64,000 nucleotides of DNA from Candidatus Didemnitutus mandela (GCA_002591725.1 NJAL01000006.1:160735-224734); one strand, 5' to 3'; counted from the stretch's first letter, positions 45,413 through 57,860 are shown. Notes: generated by a model not told the origin, from the sequence alone. Numbers and translations: made by a program.

Positions 45413-46135
45413 ATGCTAGCGCTTGCCGAGAACACCTCGCTAACGCCCCAACTAGGTCACCTCTATGTGGTAGCCACTCCCATCGGCAATCTCGCCGATC
45501 TTACTGATCGTGCCTATGCCATCCTCGCCGCAGTCGACCTCATCGCCTGCGAAGATACGCGCACCACCGGAGTCCTGCTCACGCGCCTCGGTTTGCATCG
45601 CAAGCTTATCGCCTACCACGAACACAACGAAATGGGGAAAGCTGAGGAGCTCGCCGAGCTTATTAAGCACGGCCGCTCGGTCGCGATCGTTAGCAACGCA
45701 GGGACACCCGTGCTCAGCGATCCGGGCTTCCGCGTCGTGCGCGCCTGCCGGCGACGCAATCTCCCGGTTATCCCTGTCCCTGGCGCGAGCGCGCTCACAG
45801 CCGTGTTGTCAGCCTCAGGACTGCCGACAAACGGTTTCCTTTTCTCCGGTTTCCTGCCGTCCAAATCCGTGGCTCGGGTTTCGTTTCTCCAAAAATACCA
45901 CGATTTCGACTACACGTTGGCGCTTTACGAAAGTTGTCACCGGGTCAACAAGTTCGCCAGTGAAATTGTCGCCACACTCGGCCCAGGCCGAGTGATATGC
46001 ATAGCCAAAGAAGTAACCAAACTCCACGAAGCTTTTTTCGTCGGCCTCGCCGCCGACGTGGAAGCACGGCTCCTGAAAACGAGCCTCAAAGGCGAGTTTG
46101 TCGTGCTAATCGCGCCTAAGGACTTCGTACCCTAA
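45413..46135 (+). CDS. rsmI: 16S rRNA (cytidine(1402)-2'-O)-methyltransferase
   Basis: GHLYVVATPIGNLADLTDRAYAILAAVDLIACEDTRTTGVLL, AIVSNAGTPVLSDPGFRVVRAC, VPGASALTAVLSASGLPTNGFLFSGFLP. Confidence 0.95.
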   Translation: MLALAENTSLTPQLGHLYVVATPIGNLADLTDRAYAILAAVDLIACEDTRTTGVLLTRLGLHRKLIAYHEHNEMGKAEELAELIKHGRSVAIVSNAGTPVLSDPGFRVVRACRRRNLPVIPVPGASALTAVLSASGLPTNGFLFSGFLPSKSVARVSFLQKYHDFDYTLALYESCHRVNKFASEIVATLGPGRVICIAKEVTKLHEAFFVGLAADVEARLLKTSLKGEFVVLIAPKDFVP

Positions 46136-46194
46136 AAAAATTGCCAACGGTTACTTGAATCATTGAATCATTCCCCTCTTCTCGCTCCTTTTCT

Positions 46195-47115
46195 ATGGGA
46201 CCCTCCTCATCCGTTGCCGTCATCGATATTGGCAGCAACTCCATCAAAGTTCTCGTCGCCATTCGCAACGGCACCGGCCAGGTTTGTCCGCTGTTTTCAA
46301 AGTCGCTCGACACGCGCATCAGCCGAGCGCAGCCGGAGCTAAGTGCGGAGGTAATGGCACGTGGACTGAGCGCAATCAAGAAATTGATCGCTGCTGCCAA
46401 GACATTTTCCCCCTCTAAAATCCTGCTCGTGGCCACAAGCGCCATACGCGACGCTACCAATGGGCTGGTGTTTCGCGATTTGGTGGAAAAAGAAACCGGA
46501 CAGAGTACCCGCATTCTAAACAGTGAAGAGGAAGCAAACGGCATCGGCTGCGGCCTCATCGCAGACCCAGCGCTCTCTGACCTGAAAAACTTCTACGCCT
46601 TTGATCTCGGAGGCGGCAGCCTCGAATGCCTCGCCTTCCGCTCCCGCCGGATCGAACAGGCCATGAGCTTTCGCCTCGGCTGCGTGCGGCTCACGGAGAA
46701 ATTTGTCGCCGATTCCACTAAAGCAATTCCGGAAACCGCGTTGCACCAGATTGCCGAACATACGCGCACTACGCTCTCGGCAGGGAATTTTCGTTTCGAC
46801 CTCCCTGAATCCGTCCCCGTCGCCACCGGCGGAACGGTCACTGCCCTTCGCACTGTTCTTGGATTGGCCGCCGAAAAGACCCCGTTTCAGGTCACCACCC
46901 AGGATCTGCGCGCCACTCTCGACCGGCTTGCCGCCCTGCCTCTTCCGGACCGACAAGAGACCCGGGGGCTTCCTGCCGCCCGCGCAGATGTCTTTCCCAC
47001 CGCCCTTGCTACTCTTCTCGCTGTGGCTAAACTGGGCAGTTTCCGCGGATTCCGCCATTCCTTCTTCAATCTCCGTTACGGCTTGGCAGCAAATCTACTC
47101 AACGAACCTTGCTAG
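46195..47115 (+). CDS. Ppx/GppA family phosphatase
   Basis: 306 aa; AVIDIGSNSIKVLVA, ATSAIRDATNG, FDLGGGSLECLAF, ATGGTVTALRTVLGL. Confidence 0.88.
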   Translation: MGPSSSVAVIDIGSNSIKVLVAIRNGTGQVCPLFSKSLDTRISRAQPELSAEVMARGLSAIKKLIAAAKTFSPSKILLVATSAIRDATNGLVFRDLVEKETGQSTRILNSEEEANGIGCGLIADPALSDLKNFYAFDLGGGSLECLAFRSRRIEQAMSFRLGCVRLTEKFVADSTKAIPETALHQIAEHTRTTLSAGNFRFDLPESVPVATGGTVTALRTVLGLAAEKTPFQVTTQDLRATLDRLAALPLPDRQETRGLPAARADVFPTALATLLAVAKLGSFRGFRHSFFNLRYGLAANLLNEPC

Positions 47116-49358
47116 ATTCCTCGCCCATGAAATGCCTCCCAGCCCCCACAGTCTTTCTGTTCCTACCGGCAGCATCCTTCGCGATTGTCCCCTCCGACCG
47201 ATCTTCCAGTGTTCACTGCCGAGCACGCCAGCACCGAACTCAAGTTTGAGTCAGCCTTGAATGTCAGCCTCGCACCGGAAGATTTGCATACTTAGCTCAA
47301 AAAACGTCAGTCATACATAATAAAGTCAGACTCCTCGAACGACAAGACCAACGCCGAATTTACGCTCCAGCAATTTTAAGTCGGAGCTGGATTTGCGCAT
47401 CGAGATCTCGGGTGTTCTGCTGCCCACACAAAAGCGGATGATCTTGGAGCTCATCGTCCCCACAACCTCCGTCGCAAAATTGCACGAGTCGGCTCTTCTC
47501 AGCGATTCCAGCTAGCGCAGAAGCCGCTTTTGCATTATCCCACAATTACTTACGCTACCGATAACAACGCAACTACCAACCTCGCCTACATCAATCAATG
47601 CATGTTCGATAATTAAAAAGAGCTGGAGCCGCGACATGAGCGTCAAAGGATGCGTCATAATCATCTGCCGCAACAGCAGGTTACGTGGTTTGAAATCGAA
47701 AATCGACTACGAACACGTCGCAGTTGGCTGCTTAATCTACTCCGTTTTTAAGGGCGATAGCTGGGGCAGTAGCGAGGTCTGTTCCGACGGAAACACCCAA
47801 TTCACCCGATGTCGCCCAACCCTGTTCGCCCCCCAAATAACCCTTTACTCCAACGATCCGTTCCCCCTCTAGTATCAGCTCCACGGAGGATGCGAAGCAA
47901 CTGCGGCTAGCCAAAGTCTTCACGGTGTCGGTGTTCAAACTTCCCGTGTTGCCGATCTCACATGTCAACGAACAACCGCTGCTGCTCTACCCTCGAAGGA
48001 ACAGTAGTTCCGTCCGCGTAGCACAAGCAGTTTACCGATCACTTTATCATTTCGGCCCAGAACCGGCTAAGGGTTAGCTTGCAGCCGAGTCAGATTGGAC
48101 CTCAAAGATGACATCATCGCCACTATTCCCGGCAGCAAACGTCCCGGCGAATAGGCCTTGCAAGGCAATTATCGCGACGGCTAGAACTTTGGCGTTTCGG
48201 ATCGACTTATCCCGGCCACGTCACGACGCTAGCGGAAGCCAAGGCTGCTCTTTGCTCAAAAAAGGTCGAAAACCACAGCGCACGGTTGTCTTGCAGCTAG
48301 GATAAGCGAGGAACCCGGTTTGCTCGGCTCAATCGAATAAATAGAAGGGGGCACACACCGCAGAGCTCCAATAGAAAGTTCTTTTTTTACCTTAATTCCG
48401 ACAACCAATCCCTGTGGTTCCCCTGGAGCCACAACTACCAAGCCTTTACCAACCGCGTCGTTGTAAACGAAAACCGGCGTCTCCGCCGCTGAACGACTGT
48501 ACGTCTACATCCAAGTCAAAGCCCCCAAGTCCGGTGCAAACGCCGAAGCCAAAGAAGACCGCCAAGCGTTTTACCCCCAACTGATTAGTTCAGATTGGGG
48601 GCCTTCAGCTCCAGCCCGGGCTTTATGTCCTTTCTTCAGGATCTCTGCATCGCGACACTCAACCTCGAGCTCGGGAATGAAGATCAATTAAGCCGAAGCC
48701 TATCACTCCGTCTACAGTTCCTTCGCGCACTACGGTCGCTTCGAAGGCCCAAGCTATCATGATGGCGTCGACCTCGCGCAGACCATCAGCAGCCCGATCC
48801 TGCATACTTACCAACGCTGGTTTCCTGCCGGCACAACTTTAAAGACTAAGACTTTGCCAACACGGTTGTTGGCGCTATGCCAACGAGTCGTACAAACTTG
48901 CGAACAAATCGCGGAAGAAAGGCGAAAAACATCAACCACCTGTGCAGCAGCCAGCCTTACAAACTCGCCACTGGTTCCACTGAAAACCACTTGTCGTCGT
49001 CTGTCTCCACTACCGATGCCGTGCCCGCTAGAATCCAATTAGGCCACCGGGTTTAACGATCCGCTCCGCAACATAAGGGCCCGTCCCCATTCAAATCGTC
49101 CGAGCTGCCAAACCGCGAGTGGCTTTGCTATTTTTCTATACTTATGGACTTTACTGTCTAATAGAGTAAAAGCTTTCTCCTAACATCCGGCAAGACAGTT
49201 TAAAAGAAATAATTGGATCGAAACCGACCAATACATAGAGCCCAAAGCCAACTCGATTGCATCGCAATAATAGTCTAACCCACTCCGACAAAAAGCTGAA
49301 GTACCGTGTACCGTTCTTCGAGCAAGTGGAATGACCTCATCTACTCGGTTTCCGAAGC

Positions 49359-50276
49359 TCAATGGGCGTGCAACTGCTGGATTAACTTCTCGAAGTCCGC
49401 CGGCAGTGGAGCGCGCAAATCCAGGAGCAAACCGCTGATGGGGTGTGTGATCACGAGATGTTCGGAATGGAGCATAACGCGCGGTGGCGCAGGTGCATCC
49501 GCAGCTTGTTTCCAACCGTAAGCAGAATCTCCGAAAATCGGGCAGCCGATCGATTTCAAATGCACCCGGATTTGATGAGTGCGCCCCGTGTAAATGCGGC
49601 AACGCAGTAACGCCGCATGTTCCTTGAAAGCTTCGAGCACAGTCCAGTCGGTGCGAGCCGGTCGGCCACCCTGACCCGTCGTCATTCGATGGCGGTATAT
49701 AGGGTGGCGCGCAATCGCACGATCGATGGTGCCGCTCGCCGTCTTCGGCACGCCACTGACGAGCGCAACATACTCCTTTTTTACTGAACGCTCCGTAAAT
49801 TGATCCACAAGCGCCCGATGTGCGGCATCGTTCTTCGCGACCACGAGCAGGCCTGTTGTTTCTTTGTCGATCCGGTGAACGATGCCCGAACGTTCAAATC
49901 CGCCAATACCGCTTAGCTCACCAGCGCAATACGCCAGCAAAGCATGCACCAGCGTGTTCTCGCCCGTGCCCACACCAGGATGGACGACCATGCCCGCCGG
50001 TTTATTTAAGACGATGATGTGCTTGTCTTCGAACACGATATCAAGCAAAATATCCACTGGTTTGATCTCAGCTGCACGAGTCCCCGGCATGGAAAACTTA
50101 ATCGTCTGGCCAGCCAGCACGTTATCGCTTTGCGTCACAGGGTTACCGTTGACCCTCACGAGGCCAGCTTCCAATGCGCGCTGGAAGGCAGCCCGGCTGT
50201 ACTCGGGGAAAGCCTGCGCCAACACTTTATCAGCGCGCTCGCAATGCCGGCCTTTAGGCACCAAATAAGTGATCAT
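49359..50276 (-). CDS. RluA/RluD-family pseudouridine synthase (S4 domain)
   Basis: start MITYLVPKGRHCERADKVLAQAFPEYSRAAFQRALEAGLVRVNG; GMVVHPG, GIVHRIDKETTGLLVVAK, GRTHQIRVHLKSIGCPIFGDSAYG. Confidence 0.94.
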   Translation of the reverse strand: MITYLVPKGRHCERADKVLAQAFPEYSRAAFQRALEAGLVRVNGNPVTQSDNVLAGQTIKFSMPGTRAAEIKPVDILLDIVFEDKHIIVLNKPAGMVVHPGVGTGENTLVHALLAYCAGELSGIGGFERSGIVHRIDKETTGLLVVAKNDAAHRALVDQFTERSVKKEYVALVSGVPKTASGTIDRAIARHPIYRHRMTTGQGGRPARTDWTVLEAFKEHAALLRCRIYTGRTHQIRVHLKSIGCPIFGDSAYGWKQAADAPAPPRVMLHSEHLVITHPISGLLLDLRAPLPADFEKLIQQLHAH

Positions 50277-51334
50277 GGCGCGGACAGGATAGCGTCCAGT
50301 TGGCTGAGTTAACTGGCTTTTTATGGTCGGCGGACAGGGAGTCGACTTCGAAACCATTGCAAGAAAAGCGCACTGGATAGCGCCGCGAAAAGCCAAGTCC
50401 GTTCGCGATAGCCAAGTATTCTTCGTCCAGCGTATTGGGAAAGCGCAGCCGGATCTTCGGTGCTAATGGTCCAGCGGATACCAGCCGCAGCACAATGCTT
50501 TCCCATCTTGCAGACAATTTGTAAGCCGACGTTACAATAGGACAGATGTCAAATGTCATATCCCGCTCCATCATAAATGGACCTTCGATCGTATAAATAT
50601 TGTGTTGGACATGGACCATTCCGGAAAGTCTCGATTGTTTCGCGCACTTTTTCGGAGCCGCAAAATTCGCCTATATGAAACTTGGTAACTTTTTGCTACC
50701 AATATCTTCAGAAAAAACAAAAATGGTTTCCTCTTCCGTCAGCATCACCTCGACGCCGTACAGATCGTTGTCAGAGAGATGGTCCCACGTGTAAAGCTCA
50801 TCGGTAGCTTTGCGAAGTGGCCCGGGGGCCCGGGCCCGGAGATGTCGCTGTACAACATGCAGGAAAAAACGCAGATCTCAAGACCCTCGGGCGCAGCTGA
50901 CTTCATCGTGGCGACGACTCCTAGGCCCGGCGCCTGGATTAAACTAATTGGGTGACCTGAAGAATGAACAAATCTCCTCTCGACATATTTGAACTTGACA
51001 TTCTGCATAACATGGCGCTAGAAGCAGCCAGTTTGGCTGGCTCGTAGTAGTGTCAGTGTCCGACACATGGTAGGTCAAGGAAGCGTGTGATCCAGCAGTT
51101 GTTTCTTGAAATCCAGGAAAAACCCGCGTTCGAGAAACGCCAGACAGCAAGCCGAATTTGACATTTTCAAGAGCTCGCAAGCCAGGACGCCATCGATGGG
51201 CAAATGCGTTCCCGTTTTCGGGGCCACCTGCACAGAAAGTTTCAAGGGACAAATCGGGAAACATAACGCGACTTGATCGGGCGATCCGGCTGCCGTGAAC
51301 CGCACATGGGGACAGCTCGCCAGAACGGTTCTCA

Positions 51335-52453
51335 CTACCCCTTTTTCAGCAGTTGGTCTGGATTCAGTTTCCTCAACGCCGCGGGAACGAAAAGGCCATC
51401 TTTGCGAATAAGTTTGCCGTCGAACCAGATTTCCCCGCCGCCGTATTCCAGGCGTTGGATACAGACCATGTCCCAGTGAACAGACGATTTATTGCCATTG
51501 CCACACTCCGCGTAAGCCTGACCGGGTGTGAAGTGGAAGGAGCCAGCGATCTTCTCGTCGAAAAGAGTGTCACGCATCGGCTCAGTGATATGCGGATTGA
51601 AGCCGAGCGCGAATTCGCCAATATAGCGCGAGCCAGCGTCGGTGTCGAGAATAGCGTTAAGCCGTTTCGTGTTACTGGCTGTTGCATCAACAATCTTTCC
51701 CTTTTCAAAAGTGAGCTTGATATTATCGAAGGCGGTTCCGAGATAAACAGTCGGAGTGTTGTAGGTAATAACACCCTCGACGCTTTCCTTCACGGGACAG
51801 GAAAAGACCTCGCCGTCCGGTATATTGTGTTGACCGCCACAGGCGACCGACCCGATTTTTTTTATCGAAAACCGTAGGCTGGTGCCAGGTCCTTTTATCT
51901 GAACCTGATCGGTCTTCTTCATGAGATCGGCCAGCGCCTTCATGCCCGGGCCATAGCGCGAGTAGTCGAACGTGCACACGCAGAAATAAAAATTTTCGAA
52001 CGCCTCGGTGCTCATAGTGGCCTGTTGTGCCATCGCAGGCAACGGCCAGCGCAACACGACCCATTTCGTCTTGTTTACGCGATAATCGAGCACCGGTTTC
52101 AGGATCCGCGACACAAGCTGGATGCGCAGCATCGGCACATCGGAGGACTCGAAAATATTATCCGATCCGCGTACGGCTATATAAGCCTGCATCTTTTGCA
52201 TACGTGCAAGCTCAATCTCGTTGATGATCGAATACTGTTCCTCGGTGGCCCCGATCAGCAGCTCACGCGAAACGCGCGCTTTCTGCAGCTGCACGTAGGG
52301 GATGGCACCGCACGCCCGAACGGAACGGATCAGCGCAATAACAAAAAGTTCAGGCGCGTCGAGGGAATCGATCAGCACACGTTCGCCTTCTTTCAACTTG
52401 GTAGAAAAATTGGTTAGCACATCGGCCAGTTTCGCATAGCGCAGGTCACTCAT
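51335..52453 (-). CDS. M29-family aminopeptidase
   Basis: 372 aa; [63 protein letters not shown]-like [43 protein letters not shown]. Confidence 0.87.
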   Translation of the reverse strand: MSDLRYAKLADVLTNFSTKLKEGERVLIDSLDAPELFVIALIRSVRACGAIPYVQLQKARVSRELLIGATEEQYSIINEIELARMQKMQAYIAVRGSDNIFESSDVPMLRIQLVSRILKPVLDYRVNKTKWVVLRWPLPAMAQQATMSTEAFENFYFCVCTFDYSRYGPGMKALADLMKKTDQVQIKGPGTSLRFSIKKIGSVACGGQHNIPDGEVFSCPVKESVEGVITYNTPTVYLGTAFDNIKLTFEKGKIVDATASNTKRLNAILDTDAGSRYIGEFALGFNPHITEPMRDTLFDEKIAGSFHFTPGQAYAECGNGNKSSVHWDMVCIQRLEYGGGEIWFDGKLIRKDGLFVPAALRKLNPDQLLKKG

Positions 52454-52520
52454 TGCGTTACGTTCTCATATCACCGAACGAGCTTCAACTCAAAAACAGG
52501 CTGGAGCGGGTCTCGGTCGA

Positions 52521-53719
52521 TCAGCTCTTGGTGGTCTGGCCTGTCGGGAAGCAGATTTTCTCCACAGCGTCGCCAAAGTTATCCGCTCCGCGCAGGATTT
52601 CGATCTCGAGGCGCAAATAATAAAGCGGTAGCTCGCACGCCGAAGAAGGTGCAATCCGTACCGCATCCTTTTCGGTAGTCACGATGAACCCCGCTCCCAT
52701 CTTTTGCGCGCTCGTGTAGATTTCGCAAAGGTCGTCGGGCGTATACCAGTGATGGTCGATAAACCGTCGCACAAAGACGAGTTGCGCACCGCCTTCGCGT
52801 AAAAATAATTCAAAACTTTCCGGCGTGGCAATCCCACTGAAAGCGGCGACCTTTCGCCCTTTCAGGTCCGCGAGCGGAATCCGGACTTCGCCGTTCAACG
52901 CCTTCAAATACTGGGGCCGGTGCGCACACTCAATGATATCCGCCGCCGAATTGTATTTCTTGGTCAACGCCTCGAGCTTCGGATCACGGCATCGCATCCA
53001 TTGGACTTTGTAAGAAAAACATAAGACGCCCGTTTTAAGTGTTTCACCGGCTTGCGAAGGATTCCGCGAGGTAGCGTAAATCCGTTACCAAACGAATTTA
53101 TTTTATCCACAAGCAGCAGGTTAAACCGGCCCTTGAGCGGCATGTATTGAAAGCCGTCGTCGAGCATAAGTGTGTCGCAGCCAAAACGACGGATCGCATA
53201 GGAGCCCGATTTTACCCGATCCTTATCCGCAATCACGACGACTCCAGGGAGGTTTTTCGCCAGCATAAAGGGCTCGTCGCCCGCGTTTTCCGAATTGAGA
53301 AAAAGGTTCTGTCCATCGCTTACCACGCGTGGCGGAGCCAGCTCCACATTTATCAAACAGAACCACGAGCGTTTCCAAAACGGCAGTGTTTTGTTTTTGT
53401 AGCCCCGGCTGAGAATGGCTACTTTCCGGCCACGGTCGCGGAGGGCGCGGGCAAATTTTTCCACCACGGGAGTTTTTCCAGTACCCCAAACTGTCAGGTT
53501 GCCAACCACGACAACAAAACAGCCGAGTTGATGGTGGTAAAAAATGCGGTTGCGGTAAAGCCACCAGCGCAGCTGAACAATGTCGTTAAACAGATACGAA
53601 CACACCCGCAGGAATGCCGCAAACACCACCGCCAACAGGCCTTCACGCTTTCCCATGGCAACATCTATAGCAAAAAGTTCGAAATTATTGAATTGGCGAC
53701 GGAACCAGCGGGGAAACAT
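52521..53719 (-). pseudogene. lpxK: tetraacyldisaccharide 4'-kinase, coding sequence split over two frames
   Basis: N-terminal ORF (to 52964): [105 protein letters not shown]-terminal ORF (52521..52997) continues [27 protein letters not shown]...VAAFSGIATPESF...DHHWYT, TTEKDAVRI; the two overlap by 34 nt in different frames. Confidence 0.8.
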
Positions 53720-53809
53720 GACAACTAAAAGATTTTTACAGAACCGCGAAGGCCACAGTAAAAATCTTTCGTAAGTACCGCCGCCCCAAAAGCAACAGCG
53801 GCTTCTCTC

Positions 53810-54898
53810 ATGAGCTACAAACTTTTTATTCCAGGTCCCACTGCTGTCTCCGAAAAGACGCTTCGCACCATGGTGCAGCCTATGATCGGCCATCGCAGTA
53901 AGGACTTCATCGCGCTCTACCGCTCCCTCCAGCCAGGGTTACAGAAAATCTTCGGGACGAAGGACCACGTTTATCTTTCCACGAGCAGCTCCTGGGGCAT
54001 CATGGAAGGGTCTCTCCGCAACGTCGTCCAGAAAAAAGTCCTCTGCTGCATGAATGGCGCGTTTTCCGACAAATGGCTGGATGTGGCTAACCGCTGCGGC
54101 CTCGCTGCCAGCGCCATCCAAACCAACTGGGGGCAGCCGATCGAACCGGGAGCGCTCCGCAGTGAGCTCGCCACCGGCGTCTACGACACGGTCACGATCA
54201 TCCACAGTGAGACTTCCTGTGGCTGCATGAGCGACTTGCCTGCGCTTGGCATAGTGCTCCGAGAGTTTCCAGACGTAGTTAGCATCGTCGACACGGTCAG
54301 TTCATGCAGCGCGATGCCAATCGACAAGGACGCCAACGGTATCGACATCCTAATCACCGGATCGCAAAAAGCCTTCGCACTTCCACCGGGCATGGCGATG
54401 TTGTCGCCTTCGGTCAAAGCGCTCGACCGAGCCGCCAAAGGGAACACGCGCGGCTACTATTTCGATCTGCTCGAATTTCAGAAAAATCACGAAGGAGGCA
54501 TGACGCCTAGCACGCCCGTAATTACGCTCATTTACGCCCTAAAATCCAAGCTAGACGACATCCAGGAGGAAGGTCTCGAGGCCCGTTTTGCCCGGCATGC
54601 GCGTCTCAACAAAGCCGTCCGCGCCTGGGGTGAGTCGTGGGGCTTCAGCCTATTCCCGCGCCCAGGATTTGGCTCAGTCACTTTGAATTGTTTCGCGAAC
54701 ACCCGCAGCGCGGATCTGGTCGCGCTCAACAAGCTTCTGAAAGACAATCACGGCTTTGTGATTGACGGCGGGTACGGCAAGTTAAAGGGGAAAACATTCC
54801 GCATCTCGAACATGGGCGACGAAACCGACGAAACCATCAGTGATCTTCTCCAGGCACTCGATACGGTTTTGTCCAAGTTAGGCCTAGGGAAACCGTAA
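53810..54898 (+). CDS. class V aminotransferase (alanine-glyoxylate/serine-pyruvate/phosphoserine-type)
   Basis: 362 aa; [79 protein letters not shown]. Confidence 0.9.
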   Translation: MSYKLFIPGPTAVSEKTLRTMVQPMIGHRSKDFIALYRSLQPGLQKIFGTKDHVYLSTSSSWGIMEGSLRNVVQKKVLCCMNGAFSDKWLDVANRCGLAASAIQTNWGQPIEPGALRSELATGVYDTVTIIHSETSCGCMSDLPALGIVLREFPDVVSIVDTVSSCSAMPIDKDANGIDILITGSQKAFALPPGMAMLSPSVKALDRAAKGNTRGYYFDLLEFQKNHEGGMTPSTPVITLIYALKSKLDDIQEEGLEARFARHARLNKAVRAWGESWGFSLFPRPGFGSVTLNCFANTRSADLVALNKLLKDNHGFVIDGGYGKLKGKTFRISNMGDETDETISDLLQALDTVLSKLGLGKP

Positions 54899-55064
54899 GG
54901 ATGCTGCATACTGCATAAACGCTGCCTGTTTTTGCTAGTCGTCAACAGGGCTAACGGATGTCCAGTTTGTACACTTTCTGTTGCGAAAACGTCACTAAAA
55001 ACAGCCTTTTGCAAAAAGTAGTTCTTGAAACTTTCGGCAGCATTCTTACCGGCTAGCCGTTCCA

Positions 55065-57860
55065 ATGAAGTCTTTAGTCATCGCCGAGAAACCGTCAGTT
55101 GCGGCCGATATTGCCCATGAGCTCGGAAAAATTCCGAAAAAAGGTAGCCATTACGAAAACGACAAATACGTGATTTCGTCGGCAGTTGGCCATCTCGTGG
55201 AATTAAAAATGCCCGAAGACATCGACAAAAAAAAATACGGTTTCTGGCGCCTCGAGACGCTGCCGATCATCCCGAAAAAATTCGAGCTGAAGCCCATCCC
55301 GAATTTAAAAAAAAAGTTCGACGAGTTAAAAAAAATAATCGCCAGAAAGGACATTGGCCAAATCATTAACGCCTGCGACGCCGGACGCGAGGGCGAGCTC
55401 ATCTTCAACAACATCGTTCTCCTCGCGAAAAACAAACATCCGGTCAAACGGCTCTGGCTCCAATCGATGACGCCGCAGGCAATTCGCGATGGGTTCCAGA
55501 AACTGCGCAACGCCTCCGAGATGGCCAGCCTCGCCGATGCAGCGCGCAGCCGCAGCGAAAGCGACTGGCTCATAGGTATCAACGGCACGCGCGCCATCAC
55601 CAAGCGTATGTTCGGTTCGCGTGCCGGTAACGTAGCCTCGGTCGGCCGCGTGCAGACTTCTACGCTAGCGATCGTTTACGCCCGCGAACTCGAGATCCGA
55701 AATTTTAAACCACGCGGCTACTGGCGCGTAACCGCCACCTTCGCGGTTGCCAAGGGAAACTACGCGGGAACCTACCAATACGCCGACTCCAAGCAGAGCC
55801 ATAACAAACATGATCGCATCGACAGCATTTGGGAACAGGCTTTTGCCGAATCGCTCGTAGCCGCTTGCCAAAGACAGCCGCTGGCTGCGGTTTCCGAGGA
55901 AAAAAAGACCAGCTCGCAGATTCCGCCTCGTCTCTACGACCTCACCACGCTCCAACGCGAAGCGAACAGCCGTTTCGGCTTCTCTGCGAAGCATACCCTG
56001 CAGATTGCCCAAGCGCTCTACGAAAAGCACAAGATGTTTACGTATCCGCGCACCGACTCGCGCGCACTACCAGAAGACTACCTGCCAAACGTGCGTCATA
56101 CGCTCGCCAACCTCGAAAGTTCGCTGCAGCCCTACGCGGGAAAAGCCCTCGATCAAAGCTGGGTACAGTTGAATAAACGCGTTTTCAACAATGCGCAGGT
56201 CAGTGACCACTTCGCCATCATCCCGACGGCGTCCGAGGCCAAAAAAATCGATGAGGCCGAGTCAAAAATCTACGACTTGGTCGCACGCCGGTTAATCGCC
56301 GTGTTTTATCCGCCCGCCAAGTTCGAAGTAACCACGCGATTCAGCAAGGTCGACGAGCACACGTTTAAGACCGAAGGCAAAGTGATCACTTCACTCGGCT
56401 GGCTCGAAGTCTACGGCCGCACCACAGTCGATATCAATTCCTCCGAAAGCAAAACCCTGCCGGTACTTACGCCCGAAGACTATCAGCAAGCCAAGACGAT
56501 CGAAGCCAAACTTCACGCCGAGACGACGAAGCCACCGCCGCATTACTCGGAAGCGACCCTGTTGTCAGCAATGGGAACCGCAGGGAAGCTTGTCGATGAC
56601 GATGAAATCGCCGAAGCAATGAAGGAACGCGGCCTCGGCACGGCCGCCACGCGCGCCGAAACGATTGAAGGCCTGATCTACCAAAAATACCTCCATCGCA
56701 ATCAGCGCGAACTCGTACCCTCGGCCAAAGCAGAGCAATTGCTACAATTCCTCGCCGCCGTGAAAGCTGAGGACCTAACGAGCCCGGCCATGACCGGTGA
56801 GTGGGAACACCAGCTCCGAAAAATGGAATTCGGCAACTTTCCCCGGGAAAAGTTCATGGCCACCATCATCGAGAAAACGAAAGGAATCGTAGAACGAGTG
56901 AAGGGTTTTGAAGAGGACAACTTGATCGCCCGCGAGACCGATATTCCCTCACCTACCGACGGAAAATTGCTGCGCGAGACATTGCGCGGCTATAAGTCGC
57001 ACGACGGCAAATTAATGATCTATAAGGTAATCGGCAGCCGCCGTATGGAAGAAACCGAGATCAAGCAACTAGTCACCACAGGCCAGGTCGGTCCGCTCGA
57101 CGGCTTCATTTCAGCCAAGACCCGCAACCATTTCTCTGCTGTCCTGAAGCTAGCCATGGATGAGAAAGAAGGAAAATGGAAAGCAGGGTTCGACTTCGGC
57201 GACAAAACAGGCCTCGCCACTCTAGAGCCATTTTGGACCAGTCCGGACAGCGGCGCACAGCTCTGCGAAAACGGAGCCAATTATATTCTGCGCCAGCGGG
57301 AAGGCGAAGGTTGGAAACAGTCTTTTCGCCTCAGCCGTATCCTTTGCCAAAAACCGCTGACCCGGGAAATGGCCATCGACTTGATCGAAAGGGGGAAAAC
57401 AAGCCTGATCCAGGGGTTCGTCTCCCAGAAAGGCCGCCCATTCGATGCATTCCTGAAACGGCAGGGAGAACGCATCGTCTGGGAATTTCCTTCCCCGACA
57501 CCCAAAGTTGGAAAAGACGGAAACCGTAGAAACCCTATCGAACACAAGCCGCGCGTAGGCGTCGATCTTTCGAAAGCCTCCCCGCTCGGAGAAAGCAAGG
57601 TTCACAGCGGCGAACTAGTCGAACTCAGCGATAATTACTACGTCCGCAAGCCCGATCAGGAAAATCGGCAGGTCTTCAAGCTCTCTAAAAAGCTTTGCAA
57701 ACACAAAATTAGCATCCACGAAGTTAAGGAGCTTTTGATAAACGGGAAATCGCCGCTAATTGAGGATTTTTTCTCCAAAAACGGAAACAGGTTTTCTGCC
57801 TTCCTCGTGCTGTCGCAGAAACGAGATAAGGCAGAGTTTGAATTTCCTCTTACCCGCTAA
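55065..57860 (+). CDS. topB: DNA topoisomerase III (type IA)
   Basis: 931 aa; MKSLVIAEKPSVAADIAHELG Toprim, NACDAGREGELIF, VGRVQTSTLAIVYARE, FTYPRTDSRALPEDYL, GLGTAATRAETIEGL, C-terminal Topo repeats. Confidence 0.95.
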   Translation: MKSLVIAEKPSVAADIAHELGKIPKKGSHYENDKYVISSAVGHLVELKMPEDIDKKKYGFWRLETLPIIPKKFELKPIPNLKKKFDELKKIIARKDIGQIINACDAGREGELIFNNIVLLAKNKHPVKRLWLQSMTPQAIRDGFQKLRNASEMASLADAARSRSESDWLIGINGTRAITKRMFGSRAGNVASVGRVQTSTLAIVYARELEIRNFKPRGYWRVTATFAVAKGNYAGTYQYADSKQSHNKHDRIDSIWEQAFAESLVAACQRQPLAAVSEEKKTSSQIPPRLYDLTTLQREANSRFGFSAKHTLQIAQALYEKHKMFTYPRTDSRALPEDYLPNVRHTLANLESSLQPYAGKALDQSWVQLNKRVFNNAQVSDHFAIIPTASEAKKIDEAESKIYDLVARRLIAVFYPPAKFEVTTRFSKVDEHTFKTEGKVITSLGWLEVYGRTTVDINSSESKTLPVLTPEDYQQAKTIEAKLHAETTKPPPHYSEATLLSAMGTAGKLVDDDEIAEAMKERGLGTAATRAETIEGLIYQKYLHRNQRELVPSAKAEQLLQFLAAVKAEDLTSPAMTGEWEHQLRKMEFGNFPREKFMATIIEKTKGIVERVKGFEEDNLIARETDIPSPTDGKLLRETLRGYKSHDGKLMIYKVIGSRRMEETEIKQLVTTGQVGPLDGFISAKTRNHFSAVLKLAMDEKEGKWKAGFDFGDKTGLATLEPFWTSPDSGAQLCENGANYILRQREGEGWKQSFRLSRILCQKPLTREMAIDLIERGKTSLIQGFVSQKGRPFDAFLKRQGERIVWEFPSPTPKVGKDGNRRNPIEHKPRVGVDLSKASPLGESKVHSGELVELSDNYYVRKPDQENRQVFKLSKKLCKHKISIHEVKELLINGKSPLIEDFFSKNGNRFSAFLVLSQKRDKAEFEFPLTR

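Noticed and set aside
50254-50619. 121-aa minus ORF overlapping the start of the RluA-family gene
   Set aside because: No family recognised; C-terminus runs into the RluA start in another frame, so function cannot be supported
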